Below, piece after piece: positions 26,860 through 35,985 of a stretch of DNA of 64,000 nucleotides. The position numbers and the translations under genes are program-made. Below the pieces are notes generated by a model. The model worked only from the letters and a program-made list of their open reading frames with translations. It ran no database searches and was not told where the DNA came from. The DNA is from Nocardia yamanashiensis NBRC 100130 (GTDB lineage: Bacteria > Actinomycetota > Actinomycetes > Mycobacteriales > Mycobacteriaceae). Numbering within the stretch: the first letter of the stretch is position 1; each line of letters opens with the position of its first letter. The stretch spans positions 94,375 to 158,374 of the forward strand of contig NZ_BDCD01000026.1 in assembly GCF_001613325.1 (NCBI RefSeq), read 5' to 3'.

Positions 26860-28032
26860 TCATTTGATGGGCGGCAGGGTCCGCTCGTTCGGGTCGGCCC
26901 CGGCCGGAGCGTACTGGCCGTTATCCGGAACGTCCGGCCGCGGCGCATTGCCGGAGCCGCGAATCTGCTGGTCGGCAGGCGGATTGGTGCAGTAGGTCGT
27001 CCACTTCGGCATGGTGGCTTCGGTGACGGCCTCGTTGCGGACCTTCTTGACAGCGTAGTCGCAGAACGGACGCGGCCAGATGTCGACGATGGTGTAGAAC
27101 TCGTTGTCGTGCGCGGGCACGCCCATCGCGGAGGAGCCGACCACCAGCGACGGGAACAGCGCCCGCAGCGCCGGGACCCGCAGCTGCGCGGCCTTGGTGA
27201 TGGCCGCGAAGTTGGTGACCAGGCTGGTCATCGGGTCGGCGGTCTTGTCGAGCACCGCGCCGAGGGTTTCCATCTGGCCGGGGGCCTGCTCCAGGATCTT
27301 CTGGAGTTCGGCATTGGCATCGTTGAACTGCTGGAACAGCACACTCGAATTCCGGGTCAGCGTACCCAGATCCGGCTGCGCCAGGGCGGTGGTGCCGGTG
27401 ATGGTCTGCAGGTTCTTGATCAGGTTGGTGGTCTGCGGCAGCAGATTGTCCAGACCGGTGGTGGCCAGGCTGATGCCGTTGATCAGGGACCGCAGCTGGT
27501 CCTGCCCGCCGGACAGCGCGGTGTCGAGCTCGGTCAGGATGGTCGAGAACTTGTCCGGATCGATCTGCGCGATGAGCGCGCTGGAGTTGTCCAGCACCGA
27601 CCACACCGGGGTGGGCGTGCGCACCTTGTCCTTGTCGAACTGCACCACCGAGCCATTGGCCAGGTAGGGCGAGTTCTCGGTATTGGGCCGGAAGTCGATG
27701 TACTGCTCGCCCGCGCCGGACAGCGCGCCCACCGAGATCACGGTGTCGGTGGGGATGCGGTACTTCTTGTCGATCTCGACGGTGGCGGCGATGGCCGCGC
27801 CGCTGTTCACCAGCTTGATATCGGTGACCTTGCCGACGCGGTAGCCGCGCAGGGTCACGTCGTTGCCGGCCTGCAGACCGCCGGAGCGATCGAGATTGAC
27901 CGTGACCCGGTAGGTTTCGCGCAGCGGATTCACCCGCATGACGCTGATGGCCAGGTAGGTCGCGCCCACCACCAGGATGAGTCCCAGCGCGAGGTTCGAG
28001 ACCAGATTCTTGTGGTTCTTCACCCAGTTCAT
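26860..28032 (-). CDS. MceF-type lipid-transport protein
   Basis: The 390-residue protein has one N-terminal transmembrane helix (about 12-31), the MCE domain (YRVTVNLDRSGGLQAGNDVTLRGYRVGKVTDIKL, about 41-120) and a long helical region that in Mce complexes builds the periplasmic tube. It is the sixth Mce protein of the cluster and, like other MceF proteins, has an extended C-terminal tail rich in Pro, Gly and Asn. Its ATG overlaps the mceE stop (ATGA). Confidence 0.92.
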   Translation of the reverse strand: MNWVKNHKNLVSNLALGLILVVGATYLAISVMRVNPLRETYRVTVNLDRSGGLQAGNDVTLRGYRVGKVTDIKLVNSGAAIAATVEIDKKYRIPTDTVISVGALSGAGEQYIDFRPNTENSPYLANGSVVQFDKDKVRTPTPVWSVLDNSSALIAQIDPDKFSTILTELDTALSGGQDQLRSLINGISLATTGLDNLLPQTTNLIKNLQTITGTTALAQPDLGTLTRNSSVLFQQFNDANAELQKILEQAPGQMETLGAVLDKTADPMTSLVTNFAAITKAAQLRVPALRALFPSLVVGSSAMGVPAHDNEFYTIVDIWPRPFCDYAVKKVRNEAVTEATMPKWTTYCTNPPADQQIRGSGNAPRPDVPDNGQYAPAGADPNERTLPPIK

Positions 28033-29147
28033 CGGTGGCCCCCGTTCACCCGGCCGTAGATGATCTGCAGGACCTGGATGAGGCTGCCCCCGAAGTCGTT
28101 CAGGTCGCGCAGATCGTAGAACTTGCTGTTGGCCGGATCGGTGAGCAGGCCGATGTCGAGCAGGGTCGCCGTGGCCGCGACGGCCAGGGTGTTGCCCTTG
28201 AAGGAGGCGTCCGCCATGGGACGGATCTCGTGCAGGGCATCGAGCGCGGGACCCAGGGTGTTCTCGGTCTGGGACAGTGCGTTCATCAGCTTGTGCACAT
28301 TGTCGAGCAGGCTGGCCAGCTGATCGGAGGTGGTGTTGGCGTAATCGCCCAGGGCCGCACTGGTGGTGGAGACCTTGGTCAGCAATTCACCGATGGCCTG
28401 GTTGTTCTCGGCGATGGCGCCGATCATGCCGGGCAGGCTGTCGGCCACCTGGCCGAGCTGATCGTGATTGGCCTGAATGGTGTTGGACAGCGCCGAGAAT
28501 CCGGCCAGCGTGGAGTCGATGCGCTGGCTGTTGGCATTGAGACTGCCGATGACGCCGGTCATCTCGGTGAGCAGATGGGCCAGCGTCTCGCCCTTGCCGC
28601 CCACGATGGAGTCCATTTCCGAGGTCAGCTTGGACAGCGCCGCGACGCCGCCGCCGTTGAACAGCAGCGAGACCGACAGCAGCAGCTCTTCCACGGTGGC
28701 GCCGGCCGACGTATTGGTCAGCGTGTCACCGTTTTTCAGCATCTGCGCGCCGGGTTCGGTCTTGGGCTTGGACACCGCCACGAATACGTCGCCGAGCGGG
28801 GTGGCCTGCCGTAGTTCCGCCGTACTGCCCACGGGCAGTTCGATATCGGTGCGGATGTCGAGGTCCACATTGGCCTTGAAATCCTTGGTCGTGATCTTGG
28901 TGACCACGCCGACGTCGGAACCGCCGATCTTGACCTTGGCCTGATCCGGCAGATTCAGCGCATTGTCGAAGACCGCGTGCACGGTATAGGTGTCGTTGCC
29001 CGCGCCGGGCTTGGGCAGCGGCAGGCTCTCCACCGTCACGCCACAGCCCGAGGCCGTCACGGTGACCGCCGCGATGGCGGCCACGGCGATGGCGGCGCGG
29101 CGCGCCCGGGTCCCCGCCCAGAGGTCACGAAGGGATCGGTTGCTCAT
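28029..29147 (-). CDS. MceE-type lipoprotein
   Basis: This 372-residue protein has a lipoprotein signal with lipobox ASGC (Cys35), an MCE domain (YTVHAVFDNALNLPDQAKVKIGGSDVGVVTKI) and a long helical region. In mycobacteria the fifth Mce protein (LprK-like) is the lipoprotein of the complex, which fits its place here. The ATG overlaps the preceding mceD stop (ATGA), and its own stop overlaps mceF. Confidence 0.92.
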   Translation of the reverse strand: MSNRSLRDLWAGTRARRAAIAVAAIAAVTVTASGCGVTVESLPLPKPGAGNDTYTVHAVFDNALNLPDQAKVKIGGSDVGVVTKITTKDFKANVDLDIRTDIELPVGSTAELRQATPLGDVFVAVSKPKTEPGAQMLKNGDTLTNTSAGATVEELLLSVSLLFNGGGVAALSKLTSEMDSIVGGKGETLAHLLTEMTGVIGSLNANSQRIDSTLAGFSALSNTIQANHDQLGQVADSLPGMIGAIAENNQAIGELLTKVSTTSAALGDYANTTSDQLASLLDNVHKLMNALSQTENTLGPALDALHEIRPMADASFKGNTLAVAATATLLDIGLLTDPANSKFYDLRDLNDFGGSLIQVLQIIYGRVNGGHR

Positions 29148-30265
29148 CGCGTCAGCCCCAACATCGCTGCGGTGAGCCCGAAGTCGGGGCCCATGTCTTC
29201 CATCTTTCCGGTGCGGCAGCCGTCCGCCTTCATCTGGATGCGCTCGCAGAACAGGCTGACGATCTCGCCGGAGAGCGAGGTGCCGATCAGCCCGTGCAGG
29301 CGGATGAAGTTGCCCTGCCGGTTCACCGACCGGTCGAGGTTCTGCATGAGCAGCGGCGCCACGTCGACGATCTCGACCACGCCCGCGGCATTGTCGCGCA
29401 ACTGCTGGGTGACCGCGGTCAGGCCGGTGAGGGTGCCGTTGAGCTGATCGCTGTACTGCGAGAACGCGCCGGAGGTGTTGGCCAGGAACGCATTCAGCTG
29501 ATCCAGCGTGGCCTGCAGGCCCGGGGCCTGATCGGCCAGCAGCCCGGACATCTGGGTCATCTTGTTGCTGAAGTCGCGCACCGACTGGTCGTTGTCGGCC
29601 AGCATGGTGGTGAGCTCGTTCAGCTTGATGATGATGGTCGAGACCGCGTCCTTGTTGTCGGTGCCGACCTTCAGCGCACCGGACAACGCGTTCAACGTGT
29701 CGCGCATCTTGGCGCCGTTGCCGTTCATCATCGGATACAGCACCCGGCCGGACAGCGGGCCGATGCCCTCCTGTCCTTCCTGCGGCGACAGCGCGGCGGA
29801 GAAGGCGTCGATGGTCTTGATCATCGTGTCCAGCTCGACCGGCGTATGGGTCTGTTCGGTGGTCAGGTGCGACTTGTCCGGCAACGTGTCGCCGCCGGTG
29901 TAGGGCGGGGTCAGCTCGATGTGCCGGTCGGTCACGATGGACGGCGAAACCAGTGCGGCCTCGACGTTCCGGGGCAGCTTCACGCCCTTGTCCACGGTCA
30001 TGTGGACCTCGACGTAGGTGCCCTTGGGCACGATCTTGTCGACCCGGCCCACCTCGAGCCCGAGCACGGTGATCGGGTTGCCCTCGAACATGCCCGCGAT
30101 GTTCTCGAAGTCGGCGGTGATGTGCTGGGTCTGCCCGGCCGCGTCCTTGACGCCCAGCGGCACCAGCGAGCACGAGCCGACCGCCAGGGTGGCCGCGCCG
30201 ATCACCGCCGCCTTGGACAAGCGAGCGAGGTTGGCGCGCTTCAGAATCGATGCTTTCAACTGCAT
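29144..30265 (-). CDS. MceD-type protein with a lipobox
   Basis: The 373-residue protein carries an MCE domain (ITADFENIAGMFEGNPITVLGLEVGRVDKI) and long helices. Its N-terminus has a hydrophobic core ending in AVGSC with Cys32, which reads as a lipobox. MceD proteins are usually membrane-anchored without one, so this cluster would have two lipoproteins (MceD and MceE). The ATG shares one base with the mceC stop (TAATG). A longer frame upstream to 30322 is not supported. Confidence 0.9.
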   Translation of the reverse strand: MQLKASILKRANLARLSKAAVIGAATLAVGSCSLVPLGVKDAAGQTQHITADFENIAGMFEGNPITVLGLEVGRVDKIVPKGTYVEVHMTVDKGVKLPRNVEAALVSPSIVTDRHIELTPPYTGGDTLPDKSHLTTEQTHTPVELDTMIKTIDAFSAALSPQEGQEGIGPLSGRVLYPMMNGNGAKMRDTLNALSGALKVGTDNKDAVSTIIIKLNELTTMLADNDQSVRDFSNKMTQMSGLLADQAPGLQATLDQLNAFLANTSGAFSQYSDQLNGTLTGLTAVTQQLRDNAAGVVEIVDVAPLLMQNLDRSVNRQGNFIRLHGLIGTSLSGEIVSLFCERIQMKADGCRTGKMEDMGPDFGLTAAMLGLTR

Positions 30266-31260
30266 TACTGGCACCCCTCGTTCACCTGCGCGAAGCACAA
30301 CCAGTTGTCCGGGAACAGCCACGGCAGGGCGACCTCGCCGTAGGGGCCGTTACCGAAGGCGTTGTTGAACGTCCGCACGGACACCGGCATGATCGACAGC
30401 AGCCGATCCAGGTTGTCCTTGTTCTTCTGCAGGCCCTCGGCCATGGTCTGGAGCTGGGTCAGCGTCGGACCGAACTGGTCATTGTTCTCCGCGCCGATCT
30501 GCTGCAATTGCTTGCTCAGCGTGGCGATATTGTCCAGCAGGTTCTTCAGCAGGCCCTGGCGTTCCATCACCCGGCTGGCGATGGCCTCGCCCTGGGTGAT
30601 GACCAGCAGCACCGAGTTCCGGTTGTCGCCGAGGATCTTGGTGACCTTGTCCAGATCCTTGAGCAGCTGATCGACCGAATCCTTGCGGTCGTTCATGGTC
30701 TTGGCCAGCGCGCCGATGGAATCGAGCGCCTGCGAGGTGAGCTGCGGGGTGTCGCCGAACTGCTGGTTGATCAGGTTCAGCGATTCCGCCAGCTTCTTGG
30801 TGTCGAGGGCCTCGAACTTGGGCGTGCCCTGCTGCACCACATCGGCCAGGTTGTACGGAACGACGGTGTTGTTCTTGGGGATTCGGTTCCCCTTCAGCCC
30901 GGAACCGTCGCCCGGGGTCAGATCGACATAGCGCGCGCCGAGCAGCGTGGCCATCTTGATCGACGCCTTGGCGTCCGGGCCGAGTTTCAGGTCGTTGTCG
31001 ACCGAGAGCGAGATCAGCACGTGATCGCCCTCGAGCTCGGCGCCGGAGACGGTGCCGACCTTGACGCCGGCCACCGACACCTTGTCACCGGTCTTGATGC
31101 CGGCGGTCTGCACGAATTCGGCCTTGATGGTCTTCTCGCCGATGCCGATCTGCTTGTACAGACTGGAGGCGACCAGCAGGCCGACGATCACCAGCAGGCC
31201 GAGCGCGCCGAGCCACAGGTGACGGTTGGAAGCGATGCGGGACTTCAGTTTCGCGATCAT
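30265..31260 (-). CDS. MceC-type lipid-transport protein
   Basis: This 331-residue protein has one N-terminal membrane helix (LWLGALGLLVIVGLLVASSLY), an MCE domain (IKAEFVQTAGIKTGDKVSVAGVKVGTVSGAEL) and coiled-coil-like helices thereafter, ending in a Cys-containing tail (WLCFAQVNEGCQ). The ATG at 31260 overlaps the mceB stop (ATGA), which I prefer to the GTG at 31269. Confidence 0.9.
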   Translation of the reverse strand: MIAKLKSRIASNRHLWLGALGLLVIVGLLVASSLYKQIGIGEKTIKAEFVQTAGIKTGDKVSVAGVKVGTVSGAELEGDHVLISLSVDNDLKLGPDAKASIKMATLLGARYVDLTPGDGSGLKGNRIPKNNTVVPYNLADVVQQGTPKFEALDTKKLAESLNLINQQFGDTPQLTSQALDSIGALAKTMNDRKDSVDQLLKDLDKVTKILGDNRNSVLLVITQGEAIASRVMERQGLLKNLLDNIATLSKQLQQIGAENNDQFGPTLTQLQTMAEGLQKNKDNLDRLLSIMPVSVRTFNNAFGNGPYGEVALPWLFPDNWLCFAQVNEGCQ

Positions 31261-32288
31261 GGACGGCACACCGCCGAGTGAGAGTTGCCGCCGATCTGGT
31301 TGAACAGACCGCGCGGGAAGAGGACACCGTACAGGGAGACGTCGAGCGAGCAGACGTACGCGTTGGCGTACGCGCCGTTCTGGGTGAACTTGCCGACGTT
31401 CGCGAGAATCGCGGGCAGATCCACCGCGGCCTGGTCCAGCTTGGCGCCATTGGCGATCAGCAGGGTCAGCGCATCGGTGGTGGAGCTCTGCGCCAGCGCC
31501 AGTTTCGGCTGGATCAGGCCCATCATGTTGGTCAGCGCGGTGGTGGCGTCGGCGATCTGCACCGTCGATGCCTGCAGCGACTGACCCTGGGCGTAGAGCC
31601 CGCCGATCAGCGAACGAGTCTGGGTCACCAGGGTTTCCAGCTCGTCGCCGCGCTTGGCCAGACCGGCCATCACACCCGACAGGTTGGTGATGACATCGGA
31701 CAGGATGGCATCGCGGCGCTGGAAGTCACTGGCCAGCTGCGCCGACTGGGTGATGAAGGCGCTCAGCGAGACGCCGTCGCCCTGCAGCGCCTGCACGAAG
31801 GTGTTGGACAGGCTGTTCACCTGCTCCGGCTGCAGCACCTGGAACAGCGGCTGGAAACCGTTGAGCAGACCGGAGATGTCGAAGGACGGCTCGGTGCGCT
31901 CGATCGGGATCGAACCATTGTTCTTCAGCGGCAGATGGCTGCCGCCCTTCTTGTCCGGGGCCAGCGCGACATAGCGCTGCCCGATCAGGTTCTGGTACCG
32001 GACCAGCGCCTTGGTGTCGCCGTACAGCGTCTGGTCGTTCTGCACGACGAAGGTGACCAGGGCCTGGTTCTTCTTGTCCAGCTCGATCTTCTCGACCTTG
32101 CCGACGCGCACGCCCGCCATGCGGACGTCATCGCCCTCACGCAGGCCGAGCACATCGGTGAAGGTGGCCGAGTAGGTGTTGGTCTTGCCGTCCACGGTGC
32201 GCGCCAAGGTGTTCCAGATGACCGCGGTCACCAGGACGGACACGATGGCGAAGATCGTGAATCCGATCAGCGGCTTGCGAATGCTCAC
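31257..32288 (-). CDS. MceB-type lipid-transport protein
   Basis: The 343-residue protein has an N-terminal membrane helix (IGFTIFAIVSVLVTAVIWN), the MCE domain (YSATFTDVLGLREGDDVRMAGVRVGKVEKI) and a helical C-terminal half with two cysteines (VCSLD, AVCRP). It is the second Mce subunit. Its ATG overlaps the mceA stop by 4 bp, as for all adjacent mce genes here. Confidence 0.92.
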   Translation of the reverse strand: MSIRKPLIGFTIFAIVSVLVTAVIWNTLARTVDGKTNTYSATFTDVLGLREGDDVRMAGVRVGKVEKIELDKKNQALVTFVVQNDQTLYGDTKALVRYQNLIGQRYVALAPDKKGGSHLPLKNNGSIPIERTEPSFDISGLLNGFQPLFQVLQPEQVNSLSNTFVQALQGDGVSLSAFITQSAQLASDFQRRDAILSDVITNLSGVMAGLAKRGDELETLVTQTRSLIGGLYAQGQSLQASTVQIADATTALTNMMGLIQPKLALAQSSTTDALTLLIANGAKLDQAAVDLPAILANVGKFTQNGAYANAYVCSLDVSLYGVLFPRGLFNQIGGNSHSAVCRP

Positions 32289-33757
32289 TTGGCCGCCCCC
32301 TGGGAAACTTGCAACGTTCCACCCCTCAGGATCGAGCTCAGCAGCAGGTACTCACCAGCGGTCGGACGCCGGCCCAGCAGGGCGGTGATGGCGTCGTCGC
32401 CCGCGTAGGAAATGGCGCCCGCCTGCGGCACGGTCTGCTGCCCGGCATCCGGGCCGGCCGGTGCGGCCGGCTGCGGCGCCCCCAGGTTCGGGAACAGATT
32501 CGCGAGCGGGGTGCCCGCGAACGGATTGCCCGCCTGCGGATTCTGCGCGCCCGGAGCGGTGGACTCACCGGTGGTGAGACCCGGAATGCTGGGCAGGCCC
32601 GGGATGCTCGGCAGCCCGGTGGTCGGCAGTCCGGCCGCCGAGGCCAGCGCCTTCGGCTTCATCGCCTCCGGCAGGGTGCCGACACTGGATTCCGCCGGCG
32701 CGGTGGCGCAGCTCGGGGCCGCCAACTCGCCGTAGCGCGGGCAATCGCCGGCCGCGTAGGGCTTGAACGGCGTGAGGTTGATGCCCACGTTCCAGATCAT
32801 CTGCTTCTGCGAACCCCAGTGGAAGGTGGTGGTCAGCTTGCGCACCGATTCGTTCAGGTTCGCGATCGACTGCGGAATCGCGCTCGGGTCGTCGGACAGC
32901 GCGCCGAACAGCGCACTGGTGCCGGTGGTGACTTCCTTGCCCACGTTGGGATTCCGGGCGAACAGCGCGTTGATCTTGTCGACCGTGGCGGAGCTGCCCG
33001 CGAGCAGCGACACCAGCTCGGCCCGCCGATCGGAGATGGTCTGCGCGGTCTTCACCGATTCCGCCAGCACGCCCATGAGTTCCGGCGCCGACTGGTTCAG
33101 CGCGTGGAAGGAGCTGGAGAAATCGTTCAGCATGACACCGAGATTCGGGATGGCGTCGTCCACCGACTGCAGCCACCGGTCCACCCGCTCCACGCTGGAA
33201 CCGGGCATGCGGCCGGAGCCGTCGAGCGCGTAGGACAGCGTGCCCAGCACCCGGCCGAACTGGATCGGGTCGATCTTGCCGAGGATATTGCGCACCGTGG
33301 TGAGCGTGTCCTGCAGTGCGATGGTGCCTTTGGACTTGTCCTCGGAGATCTGCGAGCCCTCGGCGAGGTGCGCGCTGTCGGGTCCGTTGTAGACCAGCTC
33401 CACCGAGGTGACGGCGAACAGGTTGGACGGCACCACGCGCGCCGTCACGTTCGCCGGGATGCCGGTGTTGTACTCCGGCTTCATCTCGATGTGCACCTGC
33501 TGCAGCTCGCCCTTGGCGGCCACCGACACATCCTTGACCGCGCCCACCAGCACGCCGCGGAACTTCACGTCCGCGTTCTCGGGCAGGCCGTCACCGGTGG
33601 TCGTCAGATTGGCTGTGACATTGACCTTTTCGATGAAGTAGCCCTTGTACCGGGCCATCAGGAAGCCCAGGATGATGGCGAAAACCGTCAGCCCCGCGAT
33701 ACCCGCCATGAGCAGCTGACGCATGGTCGGGCCACGCCCGCTCGGATCGATGATCAT
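32285..33757 (-). CDS. MceA-type lipid-transport protein
   Basis: This 490-residue protein has an N-terminal membrane helix (LLMAGIAGLTVFAIILGFLM), the MCE domain (VNVTANLTTTGDGLPENADVKFRGVLVGAVKDV) and a long helical region, then a Pro/Gly-rich tail of over 100 residues with internal near-repeats (GLPSIPGLPSIPGL). The domain lacks the GLVM motif I recall from mycobacterial Mce1A and Mce4A, so it may belong to another Mce subgroup. It starts 12 bp after yrbEB. Confidence 0.9.
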   Translation of the reverse strand: MIIDPSGRGPTMRQLLMAGIAGLTVFAIILGFLMARYKGYFIEKVNVTANLTTTGDGLPENADVKFRGVLVGAVKDVSVAAKGELQQVHIEMKPEYNTGIPANVTARVVPSNLFAVTSVELVYNGPDSAHLAEGSQISEDKSKGTIALQDTLTTVRNILGKIDPIQFGRVLGTLSYALDGSGRMPGSSVERVDRWLQSVDDAIPNLGVMLNDFSSSFHALNQSAPELMGVLAESVKTAQTISDRRAELVSLLAGSSATVDKINALFARNPNVGKEVTTGTSALFGALSDDPSAIPQSIANLNESVRKLTTTFHWGSQKQMIWNVGINLTPFKPYAAGDCPRYGELAAPSCATAPAESSVGTLPEAMKPKALASAAGLPTTGLPSIPGLPSIPGLTTGESTAPGAQNPQAGNPFAGTPLANLFPNLGAPQPAAPAGPDAGQQTVPQAGAISYAGDDAITALLGRRPTAGEYLLLSSILRGGTLQVSQGAAK

Positions 33758-33769
33758 GGTGTGCGCCCC

Positions 33770-34633
33770 CTATCCCGAGATCCGGATGCCGGGGTTGACG
33801 CCCCAGATCGCCAAGGTCATGAACAGGTCCGCGAAGACGACCGCGATGATGCAGAGCTTGATCGCGCGGCCGGCCGCGACACCCACGCCCTCCGGGCCGC
33901 CCGAGGCGAAAAACCCGTAGTAGCACTGGATGAACGTGGTGATCGCGACGAAGATGACCGCCTTCAGCAGTGAGTACAGCACATCGTGCGGGATCAGGAA
34001 CTGATAGAAGTAATGCTGGAAGGTGCCTGTCGCGGTGCCGCCGATCAACGCCACGGTCAGCGAGCAGGAGATGTAGGCCAGCGGCAGCGCCAGGCAGTAC
34101 AGCGGCAGGATCGCGATCATCGCCGCGATCATGCGGGTGCTCACCAGATACGGAAGCGGCCGGATGGCAACCGATTCCAGCGCGTCGATCTCCTCGGAGA
34201 TGCGCATGGCGCCCAGCTGCGCGGTGAAGCGGCAGCCGGCCTGGGCCGCGAAGGCCAGGGTGGCGAGCATGGGCCCGAGTTCACGGGTGGTGGCGAAGGC
34301 CGAGATGGCGCCGGTGAGCGGGCTCAGGCCGAGCAGGTTGAGCGAGGTGTAGCCCTGGATGGCGACGGTCATGCCGCCGAACGCCGACAGGATCAGCACC
34401 ACGCCGATGGTGCCGCCGCCGACCACGAGATTGCCGTTGCCCCAGGTGACGTCGCGCAGCAGCCGCCAGACCTCTTTGGGGTAGTGCTTGAACGCCATCG
34501 GCATGGAGCCGACCGAGCGCAGGAAGAAGAAGACCTGATGGCCGATGCGGGCCAGCCAGTCGCGCGGCGAGGAGGCGGCGCCCCGGATTTTCTGGAACGG
34601 CCGCAGCAGCGGCGGAACATACGTTGCTGACAC
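33770..34633 (-). CDS. YrbEB-type Mce permease
   Basis: The 287-residue protein is an MlaE-family permease with about five membrane helices. The ATPase-coupling loop has the EExDAL motif (ISEEIDALESVAIRP). It pairs with YrbEA to form the inner-membrane channel that moves lipids delivered through the Mce tube. The start is GTG, 4 bp after yrbEA ends. The energising MceG-type ATPase is not encoded in the window. Confidence 0.93.
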   Translation of the reverse strand: MSATYVPPLLRPFQKIRGAASSPRDWLARIGHQVFFFLRSVGSMPMAFKHYPKEVWRLLRDVTWGNGNLVVGGGTIGVVLILSAFGGMTVAIQGYTSLNLLGLSPLTGAISAFATTRELGPMLATLAFAAQAGCRFTAQLGAMRISEEIDALESVAIRPLPYLVSTRMIAAMIAILPLYCLALPLAYISCSLTVALIGGTATGTFQHYFYQFLIPHDVLYSLLKAVIFVAITTFIQCYYGFFASGGPEGVGVAAGRAIKLCIIAVVFADLFMTLAIWGVNPGIRISG

Positions 34634-34637
34634 GGCT

Positions 34638-35507
34638 TCAGACCATCTGTGGGGGGAAGAAGGAGTTGTACAGCTGCGTGATGATCAGGTTGACCCCGAA
34701 GAGCATCACGGCGGACATCACGACCGCGGTGTTCACCGCATTGGCCACACCGCCCGGACCGCCCTTGGCGTTCAGCCCGGCATCACAGGCGATGATGGCG
34801 GCGAGCAGGCCGAAGATGAGCGACTTCAGCAGCGCCACAAAGAGATCCACCGTGACCGCGAAGGATGCGAAGGTGCCGATGTAGGAGCCCGGCGTTCCGC
34901 CCTGGGCGAAGATATTGAAGATGTAGCCGGTCAGGAAGCCGACGAAGACCACGAAACCGCACAGCAGTACCGACACCAGCATGGCCGCGCCCAGGCGCGG
35001 GGCCACCAGCCGGCGCATGGGGTCGACGCCCATCACCTTCATGGCGTCGATCTCCTCCCGAATGGTGCGGGAGCCGAGATCGGCGCAGATGGCCGAGCCG
35101 ACCGCGCCCGCGATCATGAGCGAGGTGACCAGGGGCGCGCCCTGTTGAATGATGCCCAGGCCGTTGGCCGCGCCGATGAACGAGGTCGCGCCGACCTGTC
35201 CGGCGACCGAGCCGACCTGAATCGAGACGATGACGCCGATGGGAATGGCGACCAGCAGCGTGGGCGCCGCCGCGACATTCGCCATGAATGCGCACTGCCG
35301 GATGAACTCGGCGAAGGGGAATCGTTTCCGGAAAATCGCGATGAAAAGCTCGGCGACCGCGGACACGCCCATGGACATCATCCGGCCGCCGGTCTCCAGC
35401 GACCGCTTGGGATGGTCCTGCCAGTAGGCCTTGGCCCAGTCGACGGCCGCATTCATCCGTGACTCCGGTGGGCTCCCCTGCCCATCGAGGCTCTTGGTCA
35501 ACTGCAC
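34638..35507 (-). CDS. YrbEA-type Mce permease
   Basis: This 289-residue MlaE-family permease has five to six hydrophobic segments and the coupling motif REEIDAMKVMGVDP. It is the first gene of the mce operon. The GTG start has AGGGG 6 nt upstream. The 5' region holds a perfect KstR-type palindrome at 35692-35707. Together with yrbEB and mceA-F it should form a complete lipid or sterol importer. Confidence 0.93.
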   Translation of the reverse strand: MQLTKSLDGQGSPPESRMNAAVDWAKAYWQDHPKRSLETGGRMMSMGVSAVAELFIAIFRKRFPFAEFIRQCAFMANVAAAPTLLVAIPIGVIVSIQVGSVAGQVGATSFIGAANGLGIIQQGAPLVTSLMIAGAVGSAICADLGSRTIREEIDAMKVMGVDPMRRLVAPRLGAAMLVSVLLCGFVVFVGFLTGYIFNIFAQGGTPGSYIGTFASFAVTVDLFVALLKSLIFGLLAAIIACDAGLNAKGGPGGVANAVNTAVVMSAVMLFGVNLIITQLYNSFFPPQMV

Positions 35508-35985
35508 TGACTACCCCTCTCGACGCCGGTTACCCGCCTCCGGCGACTGTTTGCTTGACGCACCTTACTACGGAGTTAGGAAAAACACATCACGCTCTGT
35601 GGTTCCGGTCATAGAGCCGGATCACTTTCCCTGAAACGTTGTGAACAGCCACATCACGGTTGGTTTACGAGCCAAAGAAGCAGGCAGATATCTAGAACTT
35701 GTTCTAGTTTTTCAAGATCGCCGGGATTGTGAAGACCCACCCGGTAACAATTTGTAGGAATGAATTTATCGGAAATCGATAGCGAATGTGCATTGTTCCC
35801 ATATCTCCTATCCAAGTCGGTATCGACCGCAACATCCCCGCGACACCCGGAGCAAGCGCCCTTCGCCTGCGTAACAACACGCTTGGGCAACATGTGGCAG
35901 TACAAGCTGAAGCCGGGACCGAATACTGACAGGATGAGTACCCAGCAAGTTGATAGGTAGATCAGCTTCCGACATCTGGAGGATC
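35508..35985. other. AT-rich divergent regulatory region
   Basis: This 478-bp region separates the mce operon from the serine protease gene. It is clearly AT-richer than its surroundings (notably 35640-35800) and holds the KstR-type box at 35692-35707. TTGACG at 35554-35559 on the plus strand resembles a -35 element, but no gene follows closely. No supported coding frame was seen. Confidence 0.6.
35692..35707. promoter_or_regulatory. KstR-type operator
   Basis: CTAGAACTTGTTCTAG is a 16-bp site with perfect 7-bp arms. Its core TAGAACTTGTTCTA fits every fixed position of the KstR consensus TnnAACnnGTTnnA. KstR represses sterol uptake and breakdown genes, including mce4, in mycobacteria and rhodococci. 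The site is 185 bp upstream of the yrbEA start and 278 bp from the protease start. Confidence 0.65.

Noticed and set aside
26809..28059. 416-codon plus-strand frame opposite mceF
   Set aside because: It is a shadow of the MCE gene. No signal, motif or ribosome-binding site supports it.
35692..35707. Calling the operon mce4 on the basis of the KstR box
   Set aside because: A single motif match is not enough, and the MceA domain does not look like Mce4A from memory. The operon is left unnumbered.
35654..35905. 83-codon minus-strand ORF in the mce upstream region
   Set aside because: It has no ribosome-binding site and no recognisable motif, it contains the KstR-type box, and its composition follows the AT-rich intergenic DNA.
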